64,000 nucleotides of DNA from an uncultured Dehalococcoidia bacterium (GTDB taxonomy: Bacteria > Chloroflexota > Dehalococcoidia > Lucifugimonadales > UBA3495). Where the stretch lies: the NCBI GenBank assembly GCA_958296225.1, contig OY282456.1, forward strand, positions 2,108,001-2,172,000, read 5' to 3'. The position numbers and the translations under genes were made by a program. Positions 53,097-61,880 of the stretch are shown here, in pieces. Position 1 is the stretch's first letter. Every line of letters begins with the position of its first letter. Below the pieces are notes generated by a model. The model did no database searches and had not been told where the DNA came from. It saw only the letters and a list, made by a program, of their open reading frames with translations.

Positions 53097-54308
53097 ATGA
53101 AAACCCGGAAGTCTTTTCTCGTGGTGCCGCTACTTGCGGTCATTATCGCTGCCCAAGCCGGAATGGCGTCAACCCAGGCGAATGACCCCCTGCCCAAGCC
53201 GACCAACGTCCAGGTCGTTAACGGGCCCAACATTGGCGAGGTGATAGTCAGTTGGGACGCCGTTGCCGGAGCGAATTACTACCGCATCGGCTGGATTGCC
53301 AACGCCGATGTTCAGCAAGCAGCAGCTGCCGGTACCGATGTTTTTGAGCGGTTCGTCTTTGTTGACATCGGCGGCAGACCTTCCTATACCGCAACCCGCC
53401 TGACGCCCGGCGAGGATTACTGGTTTATCGTCGGTAGCAATGACACCCGCTACGGACAACCGCAATGGTCGGAATGGACGATATTGACGCTGAATGACGA
53501 CGCAACGGCTTGCCCGACGCAGATTCCGGACCGGGCTAACCTTTACGAGCCCATATTGCCGCCGATGGCCCCGGCATACATCGATTGGCGTTGGAAACCT
53601 GACCAGGACCACTTCAGGGAGTTGGTAACAGACTTCACCATCCACAACGATGTCGGCGACTTCTCCGACCAGCACGGGCTTTACCTGATTCTGCTTCAAA
53701 ATTCCATCTCGGACGCGGGGTTTTATTTCGGCTTACAGACTGACGCTAATCAGCGTGGGAAGGCGGTGATATTCTCCAGGTGGAAGACGCGCGACCTGGC
53801 TAACGCGAGATACGCGGACACGGACGGCTGGACTGAATCGGCGGGACACGAAGGCGACTTTATCGGAGTACGGCGGTCTTACGACTGGAGCGCGGGAGAC
53901 TATCGAATCCGAATTGCCCCCGACGGATTGGACTCCGACGGTGAATGGTTTGGCTTGTGGATTACAGACTTGGACACTGATAAGACGACCTGGATTGGGT
54001 CTCTGAAGTTTCCTCTGTTGGATGGCACGGCCACGATTGAGCCATACTCCTCCGCTACGATCGAGCTTTACGGCAATGACCCGATCCGGCCAATCGATGT
54101 ACCGCAATGGCACGTCAGTGTTAAAAGGCCCCTGGGCGATAACCTGCCGTCAATATGGGGGGTTACCAGCTACCCCTTTGACGACTCTGACAATGCGCTT
54201 CCGAACTCCGATGTCCGGTACGACCCGTCGGAAGACGTGGCACATCTCCGCGTGGGCGGCGCTACGGAACGCGAAAACTCTGCCGTAGGGTATATTGACT
54301 TCCAGTGA
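53097..54308 (+). CDS. Secreted FN3-containing protein with DUF3472-like domain
   Basis: This 403-residue exported protein has signal peptide 1-29 (KTRKSFLVVPLLAVIIAAQA), an FN3 domain at about 33-130 (PTNVQVVNGPNIGEVIVSWD ... LTPGEDYWFIVGSND), and then a beta-rich domain at about 150-330. That domain has NDVGDFSDQHGLYLILLQNS, GFYFGLQTD, GKAVIFSRWKTRDLANAR, WTESAGHEGDFIGVRRSYDW and WFGLWITDL, resembling DUF3472 regions in secreted proteins of unknown role. The end (about 345-403) is Asp/Ser-rich. AAGGAG precedes the ATG. It follows another FN3 protein, separated by pseudogene debris. Confidence 0.8.
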   Translation: MKTRKSFLVVPLLAVIIAAQAGMASTQANDPLPKPTNVQVVNGPNIGEVIVSWDAVAGANYYRIGWIANADVQQAAAAGTDVFERFVFVDIGGRPSYTATRLTPGEDYWFIVGSNDTRYGQPQWSEWTILTLNDDATACPTQIPDRANLYEPILPPMAPAYIDWRWKPDQDHFRELVTDFTIHNDVGDFSDQHGLYLILLQNSISDAGFYFGLQTDANQRGKAVIFSRWKTRDLANARYADTDGWTESAGHEGDFIGVRRSYDWSAGDYRIRIAPDGLDSDGEWFGLWITDLDTDKTTWIGSLKFPLLDGTATIEPYSSATIELYGNDPIRPIDVPQWHVSVKRPLGDNLPSIWGVTSYPFDDSDNALPNSDVRYDPSEDVAHLRVGGATERENSAVGYIDFQ

Positions 54309-54645
54309 ACACGGACGGCGTGCCCATGGGAGTCATGGTGTCTCCACCCGCTACCCGGCAGCAGGTGGCACAAAGTCGTTCACCGCCAGGGCCACATCGG
54401 GAAAGACGCGCGGGCTGACGCTCCTGCCAACCCGGCAAGTGCGAACAGTGGAGTACTCCGAACCTAGCGGTGTGGGGTTTCAAGGTAGAGCGGCCGTAAT
54501 TATGCCGTCAAATCCCCTTGTCCGTGTATCACCAATCCACCCTGATTTGACGAGGGAAACACGCCGGCCGGTTTGACCAGCAATCGCCGGCGCATCCGAC
54601 AGCGGGGCCGTGTGCTATCATCCGCCTTGCTGATGGGAGGCTGCT
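54309..54645. other. Intergenic region, no gene recognised
   Basis: These 337 bases hold no convincing gene. The last 40 bases carry the tgtgctatcat extended -10 (54611-54621) and gggagg ribosome site of the following Uma2 pseudogene. Confidence 0.5.
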
Positions 54646-55284
54646 ATGACCACGAAACCCCAGCCGGCCGCTCTGTCGTCGTTCCGGGCGGCGATGGCCC
54701 GGTACTCGCCCGCGGAGATTGACGCGGCCCAGACCGAATACCCCGAAACGGACGGTATGCCCTTGCCAGATGGACCGGAACAGGAACCCAAGTTCACCGA
54801 AATCGTGGGCACGGTTCGCGAATATCTCCACGACCGCCCCGATGTCATCGTCAGCGGCAACACCTTTGTCTATTATGATGATGAAGGCGCCCGGCGCCGG
54901 GTGGCTCCCGACTGCTACGTGGCTTTCGGCGTGTCGGAGGCGGACATTCCGCCCTACAATTCCTGCCTCAGAAATTGGGTCAGAAAGCGCCGCCGGCATT
55001 GATACCGGGCGCCGGCGCATCCTCTACGCCCGCATCGGCATCGGCGAATACTGGCGCTACGACCCTACGGCCAACAGCAAGCATTAGGGATACTGCGGTT
55101 TTACGACCGGGCCGCCGGCCAGTACCTGCCCACCCGCCGGGAACAGGCGGAAGCCTTGCGAGTGTCCGCGAACGCCCGCCGGGCTGCCGGAACAGCGTAT
55201 CAGCAGGAAGCCGAGGCCCGCCTGGCCGCCGAAGCGGAAGCGGCCGAACTACGGGAACAGCTGCGCCGGATGCGCGGCGAGTAA
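54646..55284 (+). pseudogene. Uma2 family gene with internal deletions
   Basis: From ATG 54646 the frame reads like the intact Uma2 gene at 61147: [20 protein letters not shown] and [13 protein letters not shown]. Near 54965 a deletion shifts the frame. The other frame then gives [30 protein letters not shown], and a stop at 55086. A further frame gives the coiled-coil tail [20 protein letters not shown] ... [10 protein letters not shown] ending at 55284. Compared with 61147, the segment around WEMGKPPDFALEIG and most of the region after YDPT are lost. The gene should not make a working protein. It still has an intact promoter-like tgtgctatcat and ribosome site. Confidence 0.85.
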
Positions 55285-55343
55285 GATGTGCTAATATCTG
55301 CCCAACCCGCATTTCGCTAATTGCCGCCCCGGAGGTTCCTACG

Positions 55344-57299
55344 ATGACGCAAAATACCGGCGCTTTTGAGGCCCTGTTGCAGGAAGACCGCACTTATCCG
55401 CCGCCGCCTGATTTCGCGGCCCACGCCAACATCGCCGACCCCGCCGTTTATGAAGAGGCCAACCGCGACCCGCAAGCCTTCTGGGCACGCTTTGCCGGCG
55501 AGCTGGACTGGTTCAAGCCCTGGGATACCGTGCTGGACTGGTCCAATGCTCCCTTTGCCCAGTGGTTCGTGGGCGGCCAGCTCAACGTGTCTTATAACTG
55601 CATCGACCGGCACCTGAACGGGCCGCGCAAGAACAAGGCCGCCATCATCTGGGAGGGCGAGCCGGGCGACTGGCAGGTTTATACCTACCGGGATTTGTAC
55701 CGCGAAGTCTGCAAGTTCGCCAACGGCCTGAAGAGTCTGGGGGTGGAGAAGGGCGACCGGGTCACCATCTACCTGCCCATGGTGCCGGAGCTGCCCATCG
55801 CCATGCTGGCCTGCGCCCGCATCGGCGCGCCGCACAGCATCGTGTTCGGCGGGTTCAGCGCCGAATCCCTGCGGGACCGGATTGAGGATTCGCAGTCCAA
55901 AGTGATGATTACCGCCGACGGCGGCTGGCGGCGGGGCAACATTATCCCGCTGAAGCAGAACGCCGACGCCTCCATTGAGGGCGACACTCCCGTAGAGAAT
56001 GTGGTGGTGGTGCGGCGCACGGCCCACGCCGACGATATGATGCAGGCGGGCCGCGACGTCTGGTGGCACGACCTGGTGGCCAACCAGCCGCTGACCTGCG
56101 AACCGGAGCCGATGGACAGCGAGGATATGCTCTTTATGCTGTACACCAGCGGCACCACCGGCAAGCCCAAGGGCATCGTGCATACCACCGGCGGCTACCT
56201 CACCGGCACCTATGCCACCAGCAAGTGGATTTTCGACCTCAAAGAGGATGACGTGTACTGGTGCACCGCCGACATCGGCTGGGTCACCGGCCACAGCTAT
56301 ATCGTCTATGGCCCGCTGGCCAACGGCGCCACTTCGGTAATGTACGAAGGCTCGCCGGACTGGCCCGACCGGGACCGTTTCTGGGCCATCGTGGAGAAGT
56401 ACGGCTGCACCATCTGCTATACCGCCCCTACCGCCATCCGCACGTTTATGCGCTGGGGCGAGGAATACCCCAACCGGCATGATATGTCCTCGCTGCGGCT
56501 GCTGGGGACGGTGGGCGAACCCATCAACCCGGAGGCGTGGGTCTGGTACTGGCAGCACATCGGCGGCGGACGCTGCCCGGTGGTGGATACCTGGTGGCAG
56601 ACGGAAACCGGCGCGGTGATGATTGCGCCCCTGCCGGGCATCACGACGCTGAAGCCCGGCTCGGCCACGCAGGCGTTCCCCGGCATCGAGGCCGCCATTC
56701 TGGACGAGCAGGGCAACGAAATCGGCCCCGGCGGGGGCGGCTATCTGGTCATCCGCCAGCCGTGGCCGAGTATGCTGCGGGGCATCTACGGCGACCCGGA
56801 GCGGTTCGTGCAGCAGTACTGGTCCAACTACGAGGGCATCTACTTCACCAGCGACGGGGCCAAGCTGGACGAGGAATCCTACTACTGGCTGCTGGGCCGG
56901 GTGGACGACGTAATCAACGTGTCGGCCCACCGCATCAGCACGATGGAAGTGGAGTCGGCGCTGGTGGACAACCTGAAAGTGGCCGAGGCCGCCTGCATCG
57001 GCCGCAGCCACGAGGTGAAAGGCCAGGCCATCGTCGCCTTCGTGACGCTGAAAGACCAGGTGGGCCGTTCCGACGCCGTAATCGCCGAGCTGAAGCAGCA
57101 CGTGGCGGGCAAAATCGGCCCCATGGCCCGGCCCGACGACATCTACTTCGCCGCCGAGCTGCCCAAAACCCGCAGCGGCAAGATTATGCGCCGGCTATTG
57201 CGGGACGTTGCCGAAGGGCGGGCGCTGGGCGACACCACTACCCTGGCCGACCCGGCAGTGGTGGAAATGCTGAAAGAGCAGTACGGGGACGAGGAGTAG
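55344..57299 (+). CDS. acs: Acetyl-CoA synthetase (AMP-forming)
   Basis: This 651-residue enzyme activates acetate with ATP to acetyl-AMP and then acetyl-CoA, in the cytosol. Length and motifs match Acs: [38 protein letters not shown], the P-loop [48 protein letters not shown] and the C-terminal [13 protein letters not shown], whose lysine is the usual acetylation site. ATG 55344 follows GGAGG; the frame is open further upstream but that part belongs to the Uma2 pseudogene. An extended -10, TGCTAATAT, is at 55289-55297. A hairpin follows the stop. Confidence 0.97.
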   Translation: MTQNTGAFEALLQEDRTYPPPPDFAAHANIADPAVYEEANRDPQAFWARFAGELDWFKPWDTVLDWSNAPFAQWFVGGQLNVSYNCIDRHLNGPRKNKAAIIWEGEPGDWQVYTYRDLYREVCKFANGLKSLGVEKGDRVTIYLPMVPELPIAMLACARIGAPHSIVFGGFSAESLRDRIEDSQSKVMITADGGWRRGNIIPLKQNADASIEGDTPVENVVVVRRTAHADDMMQAGRDVWWHDLVANQPLTCEPEPMDSEDMLFMLYTSGTTGKPKGIVHTTGGYLTGTYATSKWIFDLKEDDVYWCTADIGWVTGHSYIVYGPLANGATSVMYEGSPDWPDRDRFWAIVEKYGCTICYTAPTAIRTFMRWGEEYPNRHDMSSLRLLGTVGEPINPEAWVWYWQHIGGGRCPVVDTWWQTETGAVMIAPLPGITTLKPGSATQAFPGIEAAILDEQGNEIGPGGGGYLVIRQPWPSMLRGIYGDPERFVQQYWSNYEGIYFTSDGAKLDEESYYWLLGRVDDVINVSAHRISTMEVESALVDNLKVAEAACIGRSHEVKGQAIVAFVTLKDQVGRSDAVIAELKQHVAGKIGPMARPDDIYFAAELPKTRSGKIMRRLLRDVAEGRALGDTTTLADPAVVEMLKEQYGDEE

Positions 57300-57329
57300 C
57301 TCGTTCGACGCAGCCCGGCGGCCTGGTAA

Positions 57330-57366
57330 GCAAAGCCCTCACGGTTTCGGGCCGTGGGGGCTTTGC
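57330..57366 (+). terminator. Hairpin after acs
   Basis: GCAAAGCCCtCACGG-tttcggg-CCGTGgGGGCTTTGC is a long stem with one mismatch, 31 bases after the acs stop. It may terminate acs and also the convergent small gene. Confidence 0.7.
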
Positions 57367-57373
57367 AATCCGT

Positions 57374-57490
57374 CTAGGGCGTCCTTGCCAACGCGATTGT
57401 CACAAAGGCAATCGCCCAGAGCAAAATAAAGGCAACCGCAGCTATGGCCCAGCGATACTCCCGGATGCTCCCGCCGGAGATAGTGGCCAT
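57374..57490 (-). CDS. Small single-helix membrane protein
   Basis: A 38-residue frame begins MATISGGSIREYRWAIAA, followed by one transmembrane helix (AAVAFILLWAIAFVTIAL) and a short basic end (ARTP). GGTGAG lies about 8 bases before the ATG; the codons are regular and GC-rich. It stands between acs and a Uma2 gene, read on the minus strand. No family recognised. Confidence 0.5.
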   Translation of the reverse strand: MATISGGSIREYRWAIAAVAFILLWAIAFVTIALARTP

Positions 57491-57529
57491 TATTTTACTC
57501 ACCACCTTGCTCCCTTCTTCCTAGCCGCA

Positions 57530-58087
57530 TCAGTATGCAAAAATGTCGTCCACCGGGCAGGCGAAGCCGGGCAATACCGGCTCGCAAGTCAGCGTATCGC
57601 CGGCGCCGAACCGCTGCGTTGTGCCGTCGTTGTGGTGTGCTGCCACTTCCCGGCTGGCGATGTAGATTGCCAGGACTATTCGCACGCCGGCGGCCAGCCA
57701 CATTTGGATTTTGGCATCCACCGCCGAACGCGGGTAATCGGGAGAAATTACCTCTACCACCAGGTCAGGGATAACTCCGGCAGCGTAGCCCCGTTCCGGC
57801 AAGGGTTCGGTTATGCGCTGGCGGTTGATGAGAGCGTAGTCGGCAGCGCGAATGGTGTCCGGTTCCTGCTCAATGTAAATCCCAGCTTCGGGCCCGTAAA
57901 TAAAGGGCAAGTTGCGTTCCTCAATAAAGTGAGTGATGCGATAGCCGAGGCGTCCGGTGACGACAGCGTGTGTAATACTTGGTGGCGGCATTTCGATCAG
58001 TTCTCCCTGTACGAGTTCGTACCGCTTGCCGTCGTCGGGCATTGCCAGCAGGTCATCGGCGGTGAGCAGTTTCCTGGCGGTAGTCAT
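57530..58087 (-). CDS. Uma2 family (DUF820) protein
   Basis: This 185-residue close paralogue of the gene at 30865 shares start MTTA.KLLTADDLLA.PDD and end GDTLTCEPVLPGFACPVDDI. Core motifs are EQEPDTIRAADYALIN, IPDLVVEVISPDYPR and AKIQMWLAAGVRIVLAIY. The acidic residue usual in the EPD position is shifted (RAADYAL), as in its paralogue (LAPDYAF), so activity is uncertain. It lies 71 bases after the second type IIL gene, on the same strand, and may be in its operon. Confidence 0.86.
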   Translation of the reverse strand: MTTARKLLTADDLLAMPDDGKRYELVQGELIEMPPPSITHAVVTGRLGYRITHFIEERNLPFIYGPEAGIYIEQEPDTIRAADYALINRQRITEPLPERGYAAGVIPDLVVEVISPDYPRSAVDAKIQMWLAAGVRIVLAIYIASREVAAHHNDGTTQRFGAGDTLTCEPVLPGFACPVDDIFAY

Positions 58088-58158
58088 TGCCTGACCTCCA
58101 TGATGGTGTCGGGTGCTTTGGCTTGGGAACGGGCGCAGTATAGCATAGCGCAGCGGGG

Positions 58159-60999
58159 TTAGGCCGGGCCTGGTTCAGCCCCGGCCCGCGCCAGGTTCAG
58201 GGCCAGCAGCCGCTCCAGTATCTCTGTGTCGGATAAATCGGGCGGCCAGCCGTAGGCGGTGGCTACGGCGGCGTTTAGCGTGTTGTGCGCGTTGGCCAGC
58301 CAGGTGGGATATTGGTTGTACAGGTTGGTCAGCGTGCGGCGGCGCAGCTGGTCGGGGTTGAGGGCCGGGTTGCCGAACATATCCATCGGGTTGCGCCAGT
58401 TCTCCCGGAGGCGGTTCAGCTCGGCGGCGGCGGTGGCGATGGCGGCGCGCTGCTCGCCGGTCGGCTCCGGAAACGGGAAGGTTTCAAAGCAGGTGGTGGG
58501 GGTGTAAGTGCCACCGCTGCCGGATTCTCGCAGTTGACTGCCGACGTGTCTGGCCCACAATTCGTGAATAGACGACGACAGTACACCAAACATATAATCG
58601 TCGTCGCTGGCAATCGCGATTACCAGATTAGATGGCAGCATTGCAGCGCTGAGCCACACGAAAAAGCGATGCTTGGCTACTTTGGGAGTCCCAATATAAC
58701 GCTGCAACGGAGCTAAAGCTTTGCGCATAGTAGTTGCAGGGTATCCGTGCAGCCACCAATTTTCGGCCCGCCATTGCATCTTGTTCTTTACCCGCTCCGG
58801 CTGTACTTTCGCTTTCACATATTCGAAGGGCGCCTCATATAGAGCGGCGTCGGTTGCTGACATTGCAGCGCCAAAATCAATTATCCATACGTTGCGCGGA
58901 CGTTGGGCAATGTCTGTGCCATTAATCCAGGGCTTGATTACGTCCGCATTGGGCCGCCCGTGCGGGTTCGGTTTGGCCATCATCTCGAGCGCAAGGTTCT
59001 CCGGTATATCAAAAGCGCCTACCTTACCGATGCCTTGAAATGACATATCCTTGTTATCCAGCAGCATTTTTGCCCGGGTCAAGTCCGGCCCACTGGTAAG
59101 GTCGGCATTAATGTTGGAGGTTCTTTCCCCGTCCAGGGTGCGCACGGTCTGGCTGCCGTCGTCAAAACAGATTATGGAGATATGCACGCTGGCCGGATGT
59201 TCGCCGTTTTTCCCGTTGCTACCGTTGCCATTGCCGTTAGCCGGCGGGTCGTTGGGTTTCCATTCCTGGTCTGATACGACGGCAAAAATGTCGCCGGTCT
59301 CCTTGATGCGGGCCAGCACCGCCCGGTTGGACTGGAACCGTATCGCCTGCGTCGCCAGCAAGCCGGCCCGTCTCGTATTGCCCGCCTCAATTTGCGCCCG
59401 TGCTTTTTCAAACCAGTAGCAGCACAGATCGCTGGAATTGGGAATCCGCTCTCCGTACAGCGCATATACGGCGTCCACATACTCGTCGCCCAACTGCTCC
59501 CGGAAGGGGACATGGCCGAGGAATGGCGGGTTGCCCACGATATAATCCGCCGCCGGCCATTCCGGTTCTGCCGGATGCTCCGGGTCGGTCAGGTCAATGA
59601 TGGCGTCGCGGCATTCAATGGTGTTCAGCGAGCCCAATACCGGCTCCCGGTTGTACTGGTGGCCGTTCTCAATGAGCCACTGCAAATGCCCAATCCACAG
59701 GGCGGTGCGGGCCAAATCGCTGGCATAGGGGTCAATCTCAATGCCGTAAAACTGCGCTGGCGACACCTCGGGCACAAAGCCGCGCAGTCCCAGGTCGGCG
59801 GCCAGCGTCAGGGCCGATTTCTCCAGGTCGTGCAGCTGCCGCAGGGCCACGTAGAGAAAGTTGCCGCTGCCGCAGGCCGGGTCCAGCACCCGCAAGGATG
59901 ACAGCCGGCTTTGAAATGCCTGCAACAGCGGCCGGGCCCGGGCCGCATCCTGCTGTCCTTCCAGCAGCGCCAAGTCGCTCACCTGGCGCTCTACGGCGCG
60001 CCATTCGACCAGCAGCGGGTTAATTATCACCGGCTTGACCACGGTAAGGATGTCGGATTCGGTAGTGTATTCCGCGCCGATGAGTCCCTGCTTTTCCGGG
60101 TCAATCACTCGCTCAAACAACGTTCCGAAAATGGACGGCTCAATGTGCGCCCAATTGCGTGCGGTGGCTTCGGCCAACTTTTCCAGTTCCACTGATTCCA
60201 TCAATACCGTATCCGGCTCCCTAAACAGGTCGCCGTTGAAGTGGCGGATGCGCTCGATGCCGAACCGGCCCCCATCGTTCATTCGCTGGAACAGTTCACG
60301 CAGGGCATCGTCAAAATCGGTGGGCACATCGTGAAACCGCTCGCACAGCTGGGAAAGTATCCGGTCGGGCAGCAGGCCCACATCCTGGGCGAAAAAGCAG
60401 AACACCAGGCGGTTGAGGAATCGGGCCACTTCCAGGGAATCAACGCCGCGCTCCCGCATCGATTGAGCGATGGCGGCGAAGATGTTGGCCGTTGACCTGG
60501 TAACGTCGTCGGGAGTGATTTCCGGTTCCAGCGCATTGGGGTTGTGAAAGACGCTGCGCAGGATACCCAGCTGTTCCGGTTCGCCCAAATCGTCCAGCAG
60601 GATGGTATGGACGGCGGGAACCTTGTTGGTAAAGTTGGTGTGGACGCGAATGGTGCGAAAGTCGGACACCACCAGCAGGGGCGGGTTGTTCAGCGCCTCC
60701 CGGTAGCGCTGCAACTGGCGATACGCTTCGTCCAAATCCCGGTGCAGGCCCTTGAACTCCCAGGCGAAATAGCCGCGCTTGTACACGTCGGCGCGGCCCC
60801 GGCGGCCGGATGCCTCGCGCACCGCCCGCTCGAAGGTGTACCATTCCTGGCGGGGGTCAACCTCGCCCGGGGTGCCGTGTTCCACCACCCGGCACAGGTC
60901 GATGAACCACTCCTGGGCGCCGGCGGACTCCTGCCCCCGGCTGCGCCGCCACTTGGCGATGAACTGCGGCGGCGTCATTGTGGTCGGTGGTGTAACCAT
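58159..60999 (-). CDS. Type IIL (MmeI-like) restriction-modification enzyme, second copy
   Basis: This 946-residue single-chain endonuclease-methylase has D71-x9-E81-F-K83 in RADVYKRGYFAWEFKG as its nuclease site, SAM motif VLDPACGSGNFLYVALRQL and methylase motif NPPFLGHVPF. The C-terminal TRD region differs from the copy at 33349, and an Asn/Gly insert (NGNGNGSNGKNG) is present around residue 610. Both copies end with a similar helix (LSDTEILERLLALNLARAG), so they share ancestry. The frame is open to 61065; I prefer M 60999, since the alignment with the other copy begins at MTPPQFIAKW just after it. No partner subunits are needed. Confidence 0.9.
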   Translation of the reverse strand: MVTPPTTMTPPQFIAKWRRSRGQESAGAQEWFIDLCRVVEHGTPGEVDPRQEWYTFERAVREASGRRGRADVYKRGYFAWEFKGLHRDLDEAYRQLQRYREALNNPPLLVVSDFRTIRVHTNFTNKVPAVHTILLDDLGEPEQLGILRSVFHNPNALEPEITPDDVTRSTANIFAAIAQSMRERGVDSLEVARFLNRLVFCFFAQDVGLLPDRILSQLCERFHDVPTDFDDALRELFQRMNDGGRFGIERIRHFNGDLFREPDTVLMESVELEKLAEATARNWAHIEPSIFGTLFERVIDPEKQGLIGAEYTTESDILTVVKPVIINPLLVEWRAVERQVSDLALLEGQQDAARARPLLQAFQSRLSSLRVLDPACGSGNFLYVALRQLHDLEKSALTLAADLGLRGFVPEVSPAQFYGIEIDPYASDLARTALWIGHLQWLIENGHQYNREPVLGSLNTIECRDAIIDLTDPEHPAEPEWPAADYIVGNPPFLGHVPFREQLGDEYVDAVYALYGERIPNSSDLCCYWFEKARAQIEAGNTRRAGLLATQAIRFQSNRAVLARIKETGDIFAVVSDQEWKPNDPPANGNGNGSNGKNGEHPASVHISIICFDDGSQTVRTLDGERTSNINADLTSGPDLTRAKMLLDNKDMSFQGIGKVGAFDIPENLALEMMAKPNPHGRPNADVIKPWINGTDIAQRPRNVWIIDFGAAMSATDAALYEAPFEYVKAKVQPERVKNKMQWRAENWWLHGYPATTMRKALAPLQRYIGTPKVAKHRFFVWLSAAMLPSNLVIAIASDDDYMFGVLSSSIHELWARHVGSQLRESGSGGTYTPTTCFETFPFPEPTGEQRAAIATAAAELNRLRENWRNPMDMFGNPALNPDQLRRRTLTNLYNQYPTWLANAHNTLNAAVATAYGWPPDLSDTEILERLLALNLARAGAEPGPA

Positions 61000-61146
61000 G
61001 GCGTCAGCTCTGATGGCGTCAACTGCGGGGGATACTAGCATACCCGCCGCGCGCGCCGCCGCCAACCGACGGCGCTTTGTTATACTGTTTGCCGATATTC
61101 GGGATCGCCGCTTACGGATACGCCCAGAGGTTTGCCGAGGTTCGCT

Positions 61147-61875
61147 ATGACCACCAAACAGCCGCCGGCCATTGAGCCGAGGCTAGCGCATCTCTACGAT
61201 GAGAACGGCGTTTTTTACCCTGAGGAAGATGGTATCCCCATGCCCGACGCCGAAACCCAGGGCCGTACTTTCCGCGCCGTGCTCACGCCCCTGGCCCACT
61301 ACTTTTGGGGGCAGCCCGGCGTACACGTCGCCGGCAACACCTTTGTCTATTACGAGCCGGGCAACCCGCAGCGGTTCGTATCCCCGGACTGCTACGTTGT
61401 GTTCGGCGTGGACGTGGCGCACATCTTTTATCGCAACACCTATCGGGTCTGGGAGATGGGCAAGCCGCCGGATTTTGCGCTGGAAATCGGCTCCCAAAGC
61501 GCCGGCGGCTATGACGTCCGCGAAAAGCCGGAGCTGTACGCCAGCATCGGCGTCGGCGAATACTGGCTTTACGACCCCACCCTGGACAGCCGTGATTACG
61601 GCGTCAAGCTGTCCGGCGGGTATCTGGCCAACGGGCGCTACGAGCCGTTCCCGATTGCGGAGGATGCCAACGGCCTGACCTGGGGCCACAGCCCAACGCT
61701 GGGGCTGGATTTGTGCTGGGACGACGGCACGCTGCGCTTTCGCATCCCGGCCACCGGGGAGTTTTTACCCGGCCACGAAGCAGTGTGGGACGCGCTGGAA
61801 GAGGCCAAAGCCGAGGCCGCCGAACTCCGCGCGCAAATCCGCCTCTTGCAGGCGCAGCAGAACCCGGAGAGCTGA
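61147..61875 (+). CDS. Uma2 family (DUF820) protein with coiled-coil tail
   Basis: This 242-residue protein is longer than other Uma2 proteins here because of a C-terminal coiled coil (WDALEEAKAEAAELRAQIRL). Core: GNTFVYYEPGNPQRFVSPDC, VVFGVDVAHIF, MGKPPDFALEIGSQSAGGYD, ELYASIGVGEYWLYDPT. The PPDFALEIGS part holds the acidic pair. It is the intact relative of the pseudogene at 54646. ATG 61147 has gaggttcgct upstream; an in-frame ATG at 61132 is weaker. It ends 5 bases before gatB, with the gatB ribosome site inside its last codons. Confidence 0.87.
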   Translation: MTTKQPPAIEPRLAHLYDENGVFYPEEDGIPMPDAETQGRTFRAVLTPLAHYFWGQPGVHVAGNTFVYYEPGNPQRFVSPDCYVVFGVDVAHIFYRNTYRVWEMGKPPDFALEIGSQSAGGYDVREKPELYASIGVGEYWLYDPTLDSRDYGVKLSGGYLANGRYEPFPIAEDANGLTWGHSPTLGLDLCWDDGTLRFRIPATGEFLPGHEAVWDALEEAKAEAAELRAQIRLLQAQQNPES

Positions 61876-61880
61876 CTACT

